Of a stretch of 36,845 nt of DNA, positions 24,427-32,689 are shown piece after piece. Position numbers and translations under genes: made by a program. The notes under the pieces are model-generated. The model searched no databases. It had not been told where the DNA came from and was given only the letters and a program-made list of their open reading frames with translations. This DNA is from Flavobacterium sp. (lineage in GTDB: Bacteria; Bacteroidota; Bacteroidia; Flavobacteriales; Flavobacteriaceae). The DNA lies in the NCBI RefSeq assembly GCF_025352015.1, contig NZ_JANXUG010000050.1, positions 1 through 36,845 of the forward strand, written 5' to 3'. The first letter of the stretch is position 1. Every line of letters starts with the position of its first letter.

Positions 24427-24457
24427 TTTGTAACCATACAATAAGGAACTGCACGCT

Positions 24458-25189
24458 TTGAGATATTTCATAAAACTAGCTTATAAAGGAACCCATTATC
24501 ACGGTTGGCAAATGCAACCCAATGCCAGCTCTGTGCAAGAAGTACTTACTGTGGCGTTGTCAAAACTTTTGAAAACAACTGTAGCTGTTACTGGTGCAGG
24601 ACGAACAGATAGCGGGGTGCATGCGCGCGAGATGTATGCTCATTTTGATTGTGACGCGCTTCTTGTTGCTGCGCCATTGGTACAGAGGCTTAATTTGTTT
24701 TTGCCCAAGGATATTGTTGTTTATGATGTGATGCAGGTTGACGCTGCAGCGCACGCGCGGTTTGATGCAGTGAAAAGAACTTATGAATACCACATTCATA
24801 CCACAAAAGATGTTTTTGAAAATGATGGAAGTTTTTATTTTTGGACGCCGCTGGTGGTTTCTAAAATGAATGCTGCCTGCGAACTATTGCTGAAGCATAC
24901 GGATTTTGAATGTTTTTCGAAGGTTCAGACCGATGTAGGCACTTTTAATTGTGTTATTTTTGATGCCCATTGGCAACAAGTAGCAAATAAGCTAATTTTT
25001 ACTATTACTGCAGACCGATTTTTAAGAAATATGGTTCGTGCCATTGTGGGAACGATGCTTGACATTGGAACAGAAAAAATAAGTTTGGCTGATTTTGAAA
25101 GCATTTTAGCCAGTAAAGACAGGAATAGAGCAGGTTTTTCGGTTCCTGCGCAAGGTTTGTATTTGACCAAAATTGAATATGAGTTGTGA
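24458..25189 (+). CDS. truA: tRNA pseudouridine(38-40) synthase TruA
   Basis: Makes pseudouridine at positions 38-40 of the tRNA anticodon stem-loop. The 243-residue protein has the family start RYFIKLAYKGTHYHGWQ, the catalytic Asp51 in GAGRTDSGVHAR, and the C-terminal FLRNMVRAIVG. The start must be TTG at 24458, since the conserved RYFI follows it directly and no ATG is near. It is the first plus-strand gene after the cassette-like region, so its native promoter may have been displaced or lie within the structured right arm. The ABC transporter gene follows after 32 bp. Confidence 0.95.
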   Translation: MRYFIKLAYKGTHYHGWQMQPNASSVQEVLTVALSKLLKTTVAVTGAGRTDSGVHAREMYAHFDCDALLVAAPLVQRLNLFLPKDIVVYDVMQVDAAAHARFDAVKRTYEYHIHTTKDVFENDGSFYFWTPLVVSKMNAACELLLKHTDFECFSKVQTDVGTFNCVIFDAHWQQVANKLIFTITADRFLRNMVRAIVGTMLDIGTEKISLADFESILASKDRNRAGFSVPAQGLYLTKIEYEL

Positions 25190-25221
25190 GTTGTGGATTA
25201 TGAAATTAAAACAACAAAAAA

Positions 25222-26979
25222 GTGCAAGCAAAAGCATTTGATACTAAATTATTTAAACGCATTTTAAAATATACCAAACCTTATAAATACAGGTATCATG
25301 GTGTGATTTTATTTGCTATTTCGCTTTCTGTTTTTGCGGCGCTGCGTCCTTATTTGTTAAAAAAAACAGTTGATGAGTATATAAAACCCATGGATCAACA
25401 TGGGTTGTTGCTGTATGTAATGCTTATGGGAGTTGTGTTGATGTTAGAAACATTTTCGCAGTTTTATTTTGTTTTTTGGGCAAATTTGTTGGGTCAAGAC
25501 ATTATTAAAGATATTCGAATCAAACTGTTTCAACATATGTTGGGTTTTCGGATGAAGTATTTTGATAATTCGCCGGTTGGGATGCTGGTTACTCGTTCGG
25601 TTTCTGATATTGAGCAAATTGCACGCATTTTTAGTCAGGGCTTGTTCATGATATTTAGTGATTTGATAAAAATGGTGGTGGTTTTATTTTTTATGCTTTA
25701 CATGAACTGGCGTTTGACGTGGATTGTTATTATTGCCATGCCGATATTGGTGTATATCACCAGAATTTTTCAGCGCAAAATGCAGGTAGCTTTTGAAGAA
25801 GTACGCACGCAGGTGGCTAACATGAATACATTTGTTCAGGAGCGTGTTACGGGAATGAAGATTGTGCAGCTTTTTCATCGGGAAGAACTAGAATATGAAA
25901 AATTTAAAGAAATTAATGGTAAGCATAACAATGCTTGGATAAAAACTATTTTTTACAACTCGATTTTCTTTCCTATTGCGGATATTATTTCGTCGCTAAC
26001 ACTAGCAGCTGTGGTGCTTTATGGTGGTTTTCATATTTTAGATGGCGATAAGTTTACCACTTTTGGAGATTTGTTTTCCTATACCATGTTTATAGGAATG
26101 TTGTTCAATCCTTTGCGTCAAATTGCGGATAAATTCAATGAAATGCAAATGGGAATGATTGCTGCCAATAGGGTTTTTGATATTTTAGACAGCACTATCG
26201 ATGTTCAAAGGGATGGTACTACAATAGCGGGTCATTTTGATGGGAATCTAAAATTTGAAAATGTACGTTTTAGTTATGTTGACAACGAAGAAGTTTTAAA
26301 GGGCATTAATCTTACTGTGAAATCGGGTGAAACGATTGCCATAGTTGGTGCTACGGGCGCAGGAAAATCAACCATCATTAATTTGTTAAACCGTTTTTAC
26401 GAAATCAATTCGGGAGCAATCTATATTGATGATCAGAATATAAACGATTTTACACTCGATAGTCTACGGCAACAAATTGCCATTGTTTTACAAGATGTTT
26501 TTCTATTTGCCGATACCATTTACAACAATATTACTTTAAATAATCCTGCCATAATAAGAGATGCTGTAATTGCCGCCGCCAAAAAAATTGGGATTCACAA
26601 ATTCATTATGAGTTTGCCCAATGGGTATGATTATGATGTGAAAGAACGGGGGGTAATGCTATCATCGGGACAACGGCAACTCATTGCCTTTCTTCGTGCT
26701 TACATGAGCAATCCTAGTATTTTGATTTTGGACGAAGCCACATCATCTATTGATACTTACAGCGAGGAACTGATTCAAAAAGCAACCGAAACCATTACTC
26801 AAAATAGAACTTCGATAATAATTGCACATCGACTGGCAACTATTATCAATACTAATAAAATTATCGTAATGGATAAAGGGCATATTGTAGAAGAAGGAAC
26901 GCATCAGGAGCTCGTAATTAAAACCGAAGGCTATTATAAAAAACTTTACGATTCGCAGTTTGCTACCGAAGTAGAATAA
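25222..26979 (+). CDS. ABC exporter half-transporter (fused permease and ATPase)
   Basis: A 585-residue protein starting with GTG. Six membrane helices (about residues 27-310, ABC type IV exporter fold) are followed by an ATPase domain: Walker A GATGAGKST (376-384), signature LSSGQ (480-484, Ser in place of the commoner Gly), Walker B with LILDE (Glu505), and H-loop His536 (AHRLAT). It acts as a homodimer or heterodimer in the inner membrane to export lipids, peptides or drugs. MsbA-like lipid flipping is one option, but nothing fixes the substrate. It lies between truA and lpdA and probably shares a transcript with truA. Confidence 0.93.
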   Translation: MQAKAFDTKLFKRILKYTKPYKYRYHGVILFAISLSVFAALRPYLLKKTVDEYIKPMDQHGLLLYVMLMGVVLMLETFSQFYFVFWANLLGQDIIKDIRIKLFQHMLGFRMKYFDNSPVGMLVTRSVSDIEQIARIFSQGLFMIFSDLIKMVVVLFFMLYMNWRLTWIVIIAMPILVYITRIFQRKMQVAFEEVRTQVANMNTFVQERVTGMKIVQLFHREELEYEKFKEINGKHNNAWIKTIFYNSIFFPIADIISSLTLAAVVLYGGFHILDGDKFTTFGDLFSYTMFIGMLFNPLRQIADKFNEMQMGMIAANRVFDILDSTIDVQRDGTTIAGHFDGNLKFENVRFSYVDNEEVLKGINLTVKSGETIAIVGATGAGKSTIINLLNRFYEINSGAIYIDDQNINDFTLDSLRQQIAIVLQDVFLFADTIYNNITLNNPAIIRDAVIAAAKKIGIHKFIMSLPNGYDYDVKERGVMLSSGQRQLIAFLRAYMSNPSILILDEATSSIDTYSEELIQKATETITQNRTSIIIAHRLATIINTNKIIVMDKGHIVEEGTHQELVIKTEGYYKKLYDSQFATEVE

Positions 26980-26996
26980 ATTTTAAAATAAATCCA

Positions 26997-27004
26997 TAAA
27001 TTCG
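26997..27004 (+). promoter_or_regulatory. Possible -7 promoter element of lpdA
   Basis: TAAATTCG is one base from TAnnTTTG and lies 31 bases before the lpdA ATG in the 56-bp gap after the ABC gene. Confidence 0.3.
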
Positions 27005-27035
27005 CACTCTCAATTAATTTAGAAAATTACAAAAA

Positions 27036-28424
27036 ATGAAATACGATATTATTGTTTTAGGAAGTGGTCCCGGCGGTTATGTGACTGCTATTCGAGCCTC
27101 ACAACTTGGCTTTAAAGTAGCCATAATCGAAAAAGAAAACCTTGGCGGCGTTTGTTTAAACTGGGGTTGTATTCCTACAAAAGCATTACTAAAATCTGCA
27201 CAGGTTTTTGATTACCTAAAACATGCTTCCGATTATGGATTGACAATAAAAGAATTTGACAAAGATTTTTCAGCAGTAGTAAAACGTTCCAGAGATGTAG
27301 CCGATGGCATGAGTAAAGGAGTACAGTTCTTAATGAAAAAGAATAAGATAGACGTTATTGATGGTTTTGGAAAACTAAAACCAGGCAAAAAAGTTGATGT
27401 AACCGACAAAGACAAGAAAGTTACTGAATATGCTGCTGACCATATTATCATTGCTACTGGTGCACGTTCGCGCGAGTTGCCAAATTTGCCACAAGATGGT
27501 ATAAAAGTTATTGGTTACCGCCAAGCAATGACCTTACCCACACAACCCAAGAAAATGATTGTAGTTGGATCAGGTGCCATTGGAGTTGAGTTTGCCCATT
27601 TTTACAATGCCATGGGAACAGAAGTGACTATTGTTGAATTTATGCCCAATATTGTTCCTCTCGAAGATGAAGATATTTCAAAACAAATGGAACGTTCCAT
27701 GAAAAAATCAGGGATTTCTATCATGACCAATGCATCGGTAGAACGAATTGATACTTCTGGAAAAGGCGTAAAGGCATTTGTAAAAACAACTAAAGGCGAA
27801 GAAATCCTAGAAGCTGACATGTTGCTTTCGGCAGTTGGAATCAAAACCAATATTGAAAATATTGGACTTGAAGAAGTAGGCATCAAAACAGATAAAGATA
27901 AAATATTGGTTGATGCTTACGCTCAAACCAATGTTGCAGGTTATTACGCTATTGGTGATGTAACTCCTGGTCAAGCCTTGGCACACGTAGCGTCGGCTGA
28001 AGGGATTAATTGCGTTGAAAAAATAAAAGGCTTACACGTAGATCCCATTGATTATGGTAACGTTCCCGGTTGTACCTATGCCACTCCAGAAATCGCCTCT
28101 GTGGGATTAACCGAAAAACAAGCTAAAGAAAAAGGATACGAAGTAAAAATTGGAAAATTCCCCTTCTCGGCATCCGGAAAAGCAAAAGCTGCCGGAACTC
28201 CCGACGGTTTTGTAAAAGTAATTTTCGATGCCAAATATGGTGAATGGTTGGGTTGTCACATGATTGGTGCTGGCGTTACCGATATGATTGCAGAAGCAGT
28301 TGTAGCGCGCAAACTAGAAACTACCGGTCACGAAATCTTAAAAGCCATACATCCCCACCCTACAATGAGTGAAGCCGTGATGGAAGCTGTAGCTGATGCT
28401 TATGGCGAAGTGATACATTTGTAA
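27036..28424 (+). CDS. lpdA: Dihydrolipoyl dehydrogenase (E3)
   Basis: Reoxidises dihydrolipoamide of the 2-oxoacid dehydrogenase or glycine cleavage complexes with NAD+. The 462-residue protein has the FAD site GSGPGGY (residues 9-15), the redox-active disulfide Cys40/Cys45 in GGVCLNWGCIPTK, the NAD site GSGAIGVEFAHFY, the second FAD motif YAIGDV, and the catalytic pair His441/Glu446 in HPHPTMSE. It is full length. No E1 or E2 genes are nearby, so it may serve several complexes. A strong terminator follows. Confidence 0.97.
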   Translation: MKYDIIVLGSGPGGYVTAIRASQLGFKVAIIEKENLGGVCLNWGCIPTKALLKSAQVFDYLKHASDYGLTIKEFDKDFSAVVKRSRDVADGMSKGVQFLMKKNKIDVIDGFGKLKPGKKVDVTDKDKKVTEYAADHIIIATGARSRELPNLPQDGIKVIGYRQAMTLPTQPKKMIVVGSGAIGVEFAHFYNAMGTEVTIVEFMPNIVPLEDEDISKQMERSMKKSGISIMTNASVERIDTSGKGVKAFVKTTKGEEILEADMLLSAVGIKTNIENIGLEEVGIKTDKDKILVDAYAQTNVAGYYAIGDVTPGQALAHVASAEGINCVEKIKGLHVDPIDYGNVPGCTYATPEIASVGLTEKQAKEKGYEVKIGKFPFSASGKAKAAGTPDGFVKVIFDAKYGEWLGCHMIGAGVTDMIAEAVVARKLETTGHEILKAIHPHPTMSEAVMEAVADAYGEVIHL

Positions 28425-28476
28425 ATACGAAGAACGATTTAGGGAGTGTGCAGTACCTACAGAAACTTTAAAATTC

Positions 28477-28509
28477 AAATCCGTTTTGTGAAATCAAGAC
28501 GGATTTTTT
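28477..28509 (+). terminator. Rho-independent terminator of lpdA
   Basis: AAATCCGTTTTG (28477-28488) pairs with CAAGACGGATTT (28495-28506) with one G-T wobble, a 12-bp stem with a 6-base loop, followed by T6. The convergent peptidase gene ends just beyond. Confidence 0.9.
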
Positions 28510-28523
28510 ATGACATGAGTATC

Positions 28524-29366
28524 CTAATTAAAAACCTCTTCATTTTGTCCATCAAAACTAGCATATACCATGCTTGGATATGAATCTTGATGAAAGACAT
28601 TTCCTTTATTGTCAATCGCGATTGCACCGGCATAACCATCAAAAGGTTTTAATTCATTAAAGGTTTTTTCAAAAGCTTTTTCTAATGAAAATCCATCGGT
28701 AACACGCGTAACAATTTTTGCTGCGACTGCTCCGCTCACAATATCTTCGCCAACACCAGTTAAACTTACGCCACAGAATTGATTAGCATAATTCCCAGCT
28801 ACTGTAGCCGAATCGGATATTCTTCCGGGTATTTCAAAACCTTTTCCTCCTGTTGAAGTAGCAACGGCAATTTTTCCATTTGTATCCAAAGCTACACAAC
28901 CTACAGTTCCTATCTGGGTTGCGGCACGTTTGGCTTCGTATTCCTCACTTCGTTGTGGGGTTTCGGTAGAAAATTTTTCGAAACCATGCGCTCTTGCAAA
29001 CTTGATTGCTCCGCTTCCGCCCAAAACTTTATCTTCATAATCTTGTAAAACTTGGGCAACTTGAACAGGATTTTTTACTTCTTCAATATTCATCACACCA
29101 CTCATTTTCATGGTGGAACCATCCATCAAAGAGGCGCTCATTCTGATTTTGCCGTCGCTTTGAATTTGGGACCCAATACCAGCATTGAACAACGCATCAT
29201 CTTCTAAAAGAGAAACGGCATGTACAACCGTATCCATAGCCGAATGTGTTTTCAAATAATCATAGGCATCTTTGACAATACGAAGTAAAGCTTGTTGTTT
29301 TGCAACCTTGGTTTCGTGATTGGTTGCTGATTCCGAGAAAAATCCGCCATGGATGATTATTTTCAT
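28524..29366 (-). CDS. Isoaspartyl peptidase / L-asparaginase (Ntn hydrolase)
   Basis: A 280-residue precursor of the plant-type asparaginase family. It cleaves itself before the nucleophile Thr154 in QIGTVGCVALD; the new N-terminal Thr then hydrolyses beta-aspartyl dipeptides or asparagine. Other signatures are the IIIHGG start, NAGIGSQ, STGGKGFEIPGRISDS and LTGVGEDI. There is no signal peptide, so it acts in the cytoplasm. It lies 82 bp downstream of the cyanophycinase gene on the same strand, which suggests that its substrate is the beta-Asp-Arg dipeptide released from cyanophycin. General isoaspartyl repair is the alternative. Confidence 0.9.
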   Translation of the reverse strand: MKIIIHGGFFSESATNHETKVAKQQALLRIVKDAYDYLKTHSAMDTVVHAVSLLEDDALFNAGIGSQIQSDGKIRMSASLMDGSTMKMSGVMNIEEVKNPVQVAQVLQDYEDKVLGGSGAIKFARAHGFEKFSTETPQRSEEYEAKRAATQIGTVGCVALDTNGKIAVATSTGGKGFEIPGRISDSATVAGNYANQFCGVSLTGVGEDIVSGAVAAKIVTRVTDGFSLEKAFEKTFNELKPFDGYAGAIAIDNKGNVFHQDSYPSMVYASFDGQNEEVFN

Positions 29367-29448
29367 TGGTTTGAGATGCTGGGTTAGTGGTAATGGGTAA
29401 AAAGTTTTATAACCCTAAAACCTTGTACCCAGGACTTTATCAACTATT

Positions 29449-30321
29449 TTAAACGTATTGTGAAGATTTAATTGTCATTTTGAAAGTAGTTAAGTCAAAA
29501 GTATCATGAATACTCATCACATGTGTGACCAAATGATTGATAGATATGGGTTGTCCTAATTCTACTTGGGTCAAATTGGTGTCCTTAATTTCTTTTCCAT
29601 CTACCAAAATTACTAATCCGGAACCAATAGCTTCCATCATAGAGTTGTTCGTAATCAACAAGCCAGTGTCTTCTCCAAGTCCTATTCCTAATACTCTTGG
29701 GTTCCCCACAACAGCCTGAAAAAGTCTTCCAATTCTGCCACGTTGAACAAAATGCGTATCTATAATTACACCGTCAATTAAACCTAAACCGCTCGTGATT
29801 TTTACTTCCCCTTTCAATAAGGCTTCACTACTACTTCCTTGATAAATCATGTTATTGGAAGCCGCAGCAGCGCCAGCAGAAGTTCCTGCGTACACAAAAT
29901 CTTCGTTGTGGTATTTGTCTAATAAAATATCGTGAAACGGCGTTCCGCCAAGAATAGAGGTCAATCGTAATTGGTCACCACCAGTAAACATCACCACATC
30001 GGCAGCTTTTAAACGAGCTAAAACTTCGGGTTCCATAGCTTCTTCTCGGCGTTCAATATTTAAAACATCGACATTGTCAGCCCCAAGATAATGCAGCGCT
30101 TTTACATATTCTAGACCAATTTCTTTCGGGATTTTAGAAGCGGTTGTAACAACTTCAATTCTCGAAGCAGCTTTATGTTTGGATTCATCAATGATTCGTT
30201 TTAAAATACCTGCCTCAAAAAAATTCAAATTTTTTGCAGCATTTTTATCTAAATCTGTTTCGGTGAAACTGCCTTTATCAACAGCCCCGCCAATGATTAT
30301 AAGTTTTCCTTGTATGTTCAT
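29449..30321 (-). CDS. cphB: Cyanophycinase (peptidase S51)
   Basis: Hydrolyses cyanophycin (multi-L-arginyl-poly-L-aspartate) to beta-Asp-Arg dipeptides. The 290-residue protein has the nucleophile Ser148 in GTSAGA, the conserved FTGGDQLRL (112-120), His190 in IDTHFVQRGRIGRL, and GLGEDTG, all typical of cyanophycinase and more specific than peptidase E. It has no signal peptide, which argues for use of an internal reserve or of imported material. The isoaspartyl peptidase gene follows. A cyanophycin synthetase (cphA) is not in the window; it often neighbours these genes in Bacteroidota. Confidence 0.92.
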   Translation of the reverse strand: MNIQGKLIIIGGAVDKGSFTETDLDKNAAKNLNFFEAGILKRIIDESKHKAASRIEVVTTASKIPKEIGLEYVKALHYLGADNVDVLNIERREEAMEPEVLARLKAADVVMFTGGDQLRLTSILGGTPFHDILLDKYHNEDFVYAGTSAGAAAASNNMIYQGSSSEALLKGEVKITSGLGLIDGVIIDTHFVQRGRIGRLFQAVVGNPRVLGIGLGEDTGLLITNNSMMEAIGSGLVILVDGKEIKDTNLTQVELGQPISINHLVTHVMSIHDTFDLTTFKMTIKSSQYV

Positions 30322-30437
30322 GTGGGTAAAAATAACAAAATCTTACTACTTACAAATCTTTTTTTAACTTTTTTGAAACCTTTTTATCAACTTACTTATC
30401 AAGAAACAGCAATAGAATGCAACTTCTTAATTTATTC

Positions 30438-30445
30438 TATATTTG
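30438..30445 (+). promoter_or_regulatory. -7 promoter element of rluF
   Basis: TATATTTG is the ideal Bacteroidota -7 element and ends only four bases before the rluF ATG, so the mRNA would be leaderless or nearly so. It also rules out the ATG at 30417, which lies upstream of it. Confidence 0.6.
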
Positions 30446-30449
30446 CGTT

Positions 30450-31244
30450 ATGGATACCAACAGGACACGCATCAATAAATTTCTCTCTGAATCGGGATTT
30501 TGTTCTCGTCGTGAAGCGGATAAATTATTGGAAGAAGGACGCATCACCATAAACGGAATTGTTCCAGAAATGGGAACCAAAGTTTCGATAGAAGATGAAG
30601 TGCGTGTGGATGGAAAACTGGTTAGAGAAAAAAGAGAAAAACCAATATATCTTGCCTTTAACAAACCTGTGGGAATTGAGTGCACCACGAACGAAAATGT
30701 GAGAGATAATATTGTAGATTACATCAATTATCCAAAGCGGATTTTTCCGATTGGTAGGTTAGACAAAGCCAGCGAAGGTCTTATTTTTATGACGGATGAT
30801 GGCGATATTGTCAACAAAATTTTGCGTGCAAGGAACAATCATGAAAAAGAATATATTGTGACGGTAAACCAACCTATTACCGACAGATTTATTCAAAGAA
30901 TGAGCAACGGAATTCCCATTTTAGATACCGTTACTAGAAAATGTAAAGTCGAACAAATCAGCAATTTTGTTTTCCGAATTATACTAACACAAGGTTTAAA
31001 CCGCCAAATTCGTAGAATGTGTGAGTATTTGGATTACAAAGTTACAGCGCTAAAAAGGACTCGAATTATCAATATTTTACTCGATGTGCATGTGGGTCGT
31101 TACAGAGATTTAACTGAAAATGAAATCAAACAATTAAACAAATTGATTGAACCTTCGAGCAAAACAGAAGAAGCGAGTTTGCCAAAACCATTTCCCGCAG
31201 AAAAGCGTAAGTTAGAAGATAGGAATAAAAATTCTAATTCCTAA
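30450..31244 (+). CDS. rluF: 23S rRNA pseudouridine(2604) synthase RluF
   Basis: A 264-residue protein from the ATG at 30450. An N-terminal S4 RNA-binding domain (about residues 6-65: RINKFLSESGFCSRREADKLLEEGRITING) precedes an RsuA/RluB/E/F catalytic domain with Asp105 in GRLDKASEGLIF and the later GLNRQIRRMCEYLDYKV. The MCEYLDYKVTALKRTRI tail is closest to RluF. A basic, disordered C-terminus follows. It modifies 23S rRNA around position 2604. crcB follows after five bases, so the two are co-transcribed. Confidence 0.92.
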   Translation: MDTNRTRINKFLSESGFCSRREADKLLEEGRITINGIVPEMGTKVSIEDEVRVDGKLVREKREKPIYLAFNKPVGIECTTNENVRDNIVDYINYPKRIFPIGRLDKASEGLIFMTDDGDIVNKILRARNNHEKEYIVTVNQPITDRFIQRMSNGIPILDTVTRKCKVEQISNFVFRIILTQGLNRQIRRMCEYLDYKVTALKRTRIINILLDVHVGRYRDLTENEIKQLNKLIEPSSKTEEASLPKPFPAEKRKLEDRNKNSNS

Positions 31245-31249
31245 ATTAA

Positions 31250-31621
31250 ATGCTCAAAACAATACTATTTATAGCCATTGGCGGTGCGATTGGAAGCGTT
31301 CTTCGCTTTTTAACAACTGTTTTAGTTTCCAAATTTTGGTCTAATCAATTTCCTTTAGCGACCTTTATTGCCAATGTGATAGGTTGTTTTTTAATTGGAT
31401 TAATTATCGGGATTTTGACAAAAAATCAGTTGGGGGAAAGCAATCTAAAATGGTTTTTGGTCACGGGATTTTGTGGTGGTTTTACCACTTTTTCCGCATT
31501 TGGTATAGAAAATTACAATTTGTTTCAAAGCAATAATTCACTTTTAGCTTTTGGGTATATTGCCTCTAGCATACTTCTCGGACTTTTTGCTATTTGGTTT
31601 GGTTTTTTGGTGTCTAAATAA
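31250..31621 (+). CDS. crcB: Fluoride exporter CrcB/Fluc
   Basis: A 123-residue inner-membrane protein with four helices that forms dual-topology dimers and lets fluoride leave the cell. Signatures are GGAIGSVLRF (residues 11-20), Asn42 in FIANVIGCFLIG, and the conserved GFCGGFTTFSAF (73-84). It sits five bases after rluF. No fluoride riboswitch is visible upstream, and expression appears to depend on the rluF promoter. Confidence 0.95.
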   Translation: MLKTILFIAIGGAIGSVLRFLTTVLVSKFWSNQFPLATFIANVIGCFLIGLIIGILTKNQLGESNLKWFLVTGFCGGFTTFSAFGIENYNLFQSNNSLLAFGYIASSILLGLFAIWFGFLVSK

Positions 31622-31666
31622 AACTTAAAATCTAGTTAAGCTGTGCAATCTTGTTTCAATTTTTAG

Positions 31667-31674
31667 TACTTTCG
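31667..31674 (+). promoter_or_regulatory. -7 promoter element of the DHH gene
   Basis: TACTTTCG differs at one base from TAnnTTTG and ends six bases before the ATG at 31681, again implying a very short leader. It marks the probable start of the DHH-gldI-foldase operon. Confidence 0.4.
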
Positions 31675-31680
31675 CCAACG

Positions 31681-32685
31681 ATGAAAAAAGAAGCTATTAG
31701 TGCTATTGAAAATTTATTGGCAACACCAAAAAAAATTGTCATAATCCCACATCGAAGTCCAGACGGAGATGCCATGGGCTCTACATTGGCTTTATATCAT
31801 TTTCTTTTAAAATTAAATCACAAGCCGGTCGTTATTTCTCCCAATGATTTTCCTAATTTTCTAGCTTGGTTACCAAGTTCTGAAACTGTTTTAATTTATG
31901 AAAATGACCGCGACAATTGTACAAAAATTATAAACGAAACGGAACTTGTTTTCACTTTAGATTTTAATGCATTGCACAGAACTGGCGAAATGGAACAGGT
32001 CTTAAACAAACTTTCTGTTCCTGTAATTATGATTGATCACCATCAAAAACCAGATAGTTATGCTACCTTTACGTATTCGAACACTGCTATAGGTTCTACT
32101 TGTGAAATGATTTATAATTTTATTTCTTTTCTGGATAAAAAAAATTTGATAGACAAAACCATAGCAACTTGCATCTACACCGGAATTACCACAGATTCAG
32201 GTTCCTTTCGTTTTCCGTCAACCACAAGTACAACACACCGTATTGTTGCCGAATTAATTGATTTAGGTATTGAAAACAGTGAAATTCATTATTCATTATT
32301 CGACGATAACTCATACAATAGATTGCAACTTTTAGGGAGAGCATTACAAAATATGAAAGTATATCCACAATACAAGACTTCTTATAGTACCCTTTCTCAA
32401 AATGAACTTGATACGTTTGGTTACGAAAAAGGTGATACCGAAGGCATTGTAAATTATGGATTAAGCATCAAAGGAATTCATTTTGCTGCAATTTTTATAG
32501 AACATAGAGATGAAAATATAATCAAGATTTCGTTCCGATCGCACGGTACTTTTGATGTCAATCAGTTTGCACGTGAACATTTCAACGGTGGCGGTCATAT
32601 TAACGCTGCGGGTGGGAAATCATATGGAACTATGAAAGCAACAATCAGTAAATTTGAGGATTTAATTTCAAAAATAATTATTTAA
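31681..32685 (+). CDS. DHH/DHHA1 phosphoesterase (NrnA-like oligoribonuclease/pAp phosphatase)
   Basis: The start is ATG at 31681. The TTG 30 bases upstream would span the promoter element. The 334-residue protein carries the DHH metal motifs: HRSPDGDAMGS (His/Asp/Asp), TLDFN, the namesake IDHHQKP and TDSGSFRF, and the C-terminal DHHA1 substrate-binding motif NGGGHINAAGG. NrnA proteins degrade nanoRNAs of 2-5 nucleotides and dephosphorylate pAp. It is cytoplasmic. gldI begins four bases after its stop. Confidence 0.9.
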   Translation: MKKEAISAIENLLATPKKIVIIPHRSPDGDAMGSTLALYHFLLKLNHKPVVISPNDFPNFLAWLPSSETVLIYENDRDNCTKIINETELVFTLDFNALHRTGEMEQVLNKLSVPVIMIDHHQKPDSYATFTYSNTAIGSTCEMIYNFISFLDKKNLIDKTIATCIYTGITTDSGSFRFPSTTSTTHRIVAELIDLGIENSEIHYSLFDDNSYNRLQLLGRALQNMKVYPQYKTSYSTLSQNELDTFGYEKGDTEGIVNYGLSIKGIHFAAIFIEHRDENIIKISFRSHGTFDVNQFAREHFNGGGHINAAGGKSYGTMKATISKFEDLISKIII

Positions 32686-32689
32686 AATA

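Noticed and set aside
22900..24430. Integron cassette array
   Set aside because: There is no integron integrase, no run of several cassettes, and the flanking motif is not the attC core GTTRRRY pairing. The similarity is only in general layout.
24246..24457. Known riboswitch or tRNA upstream of truA
   Set aside because: The nested hairpins match no riboswitch core I can recognise, and there is no cloverleaf with a TTCRANY arm or CCA end.
29367..29448. Terminator or regulatory hairpin between cphB and the isoaspartyl peptidase gene
   Set aside because: GGGTTA/TAACCC-like pieces pair only poorly and have no T-run after them.
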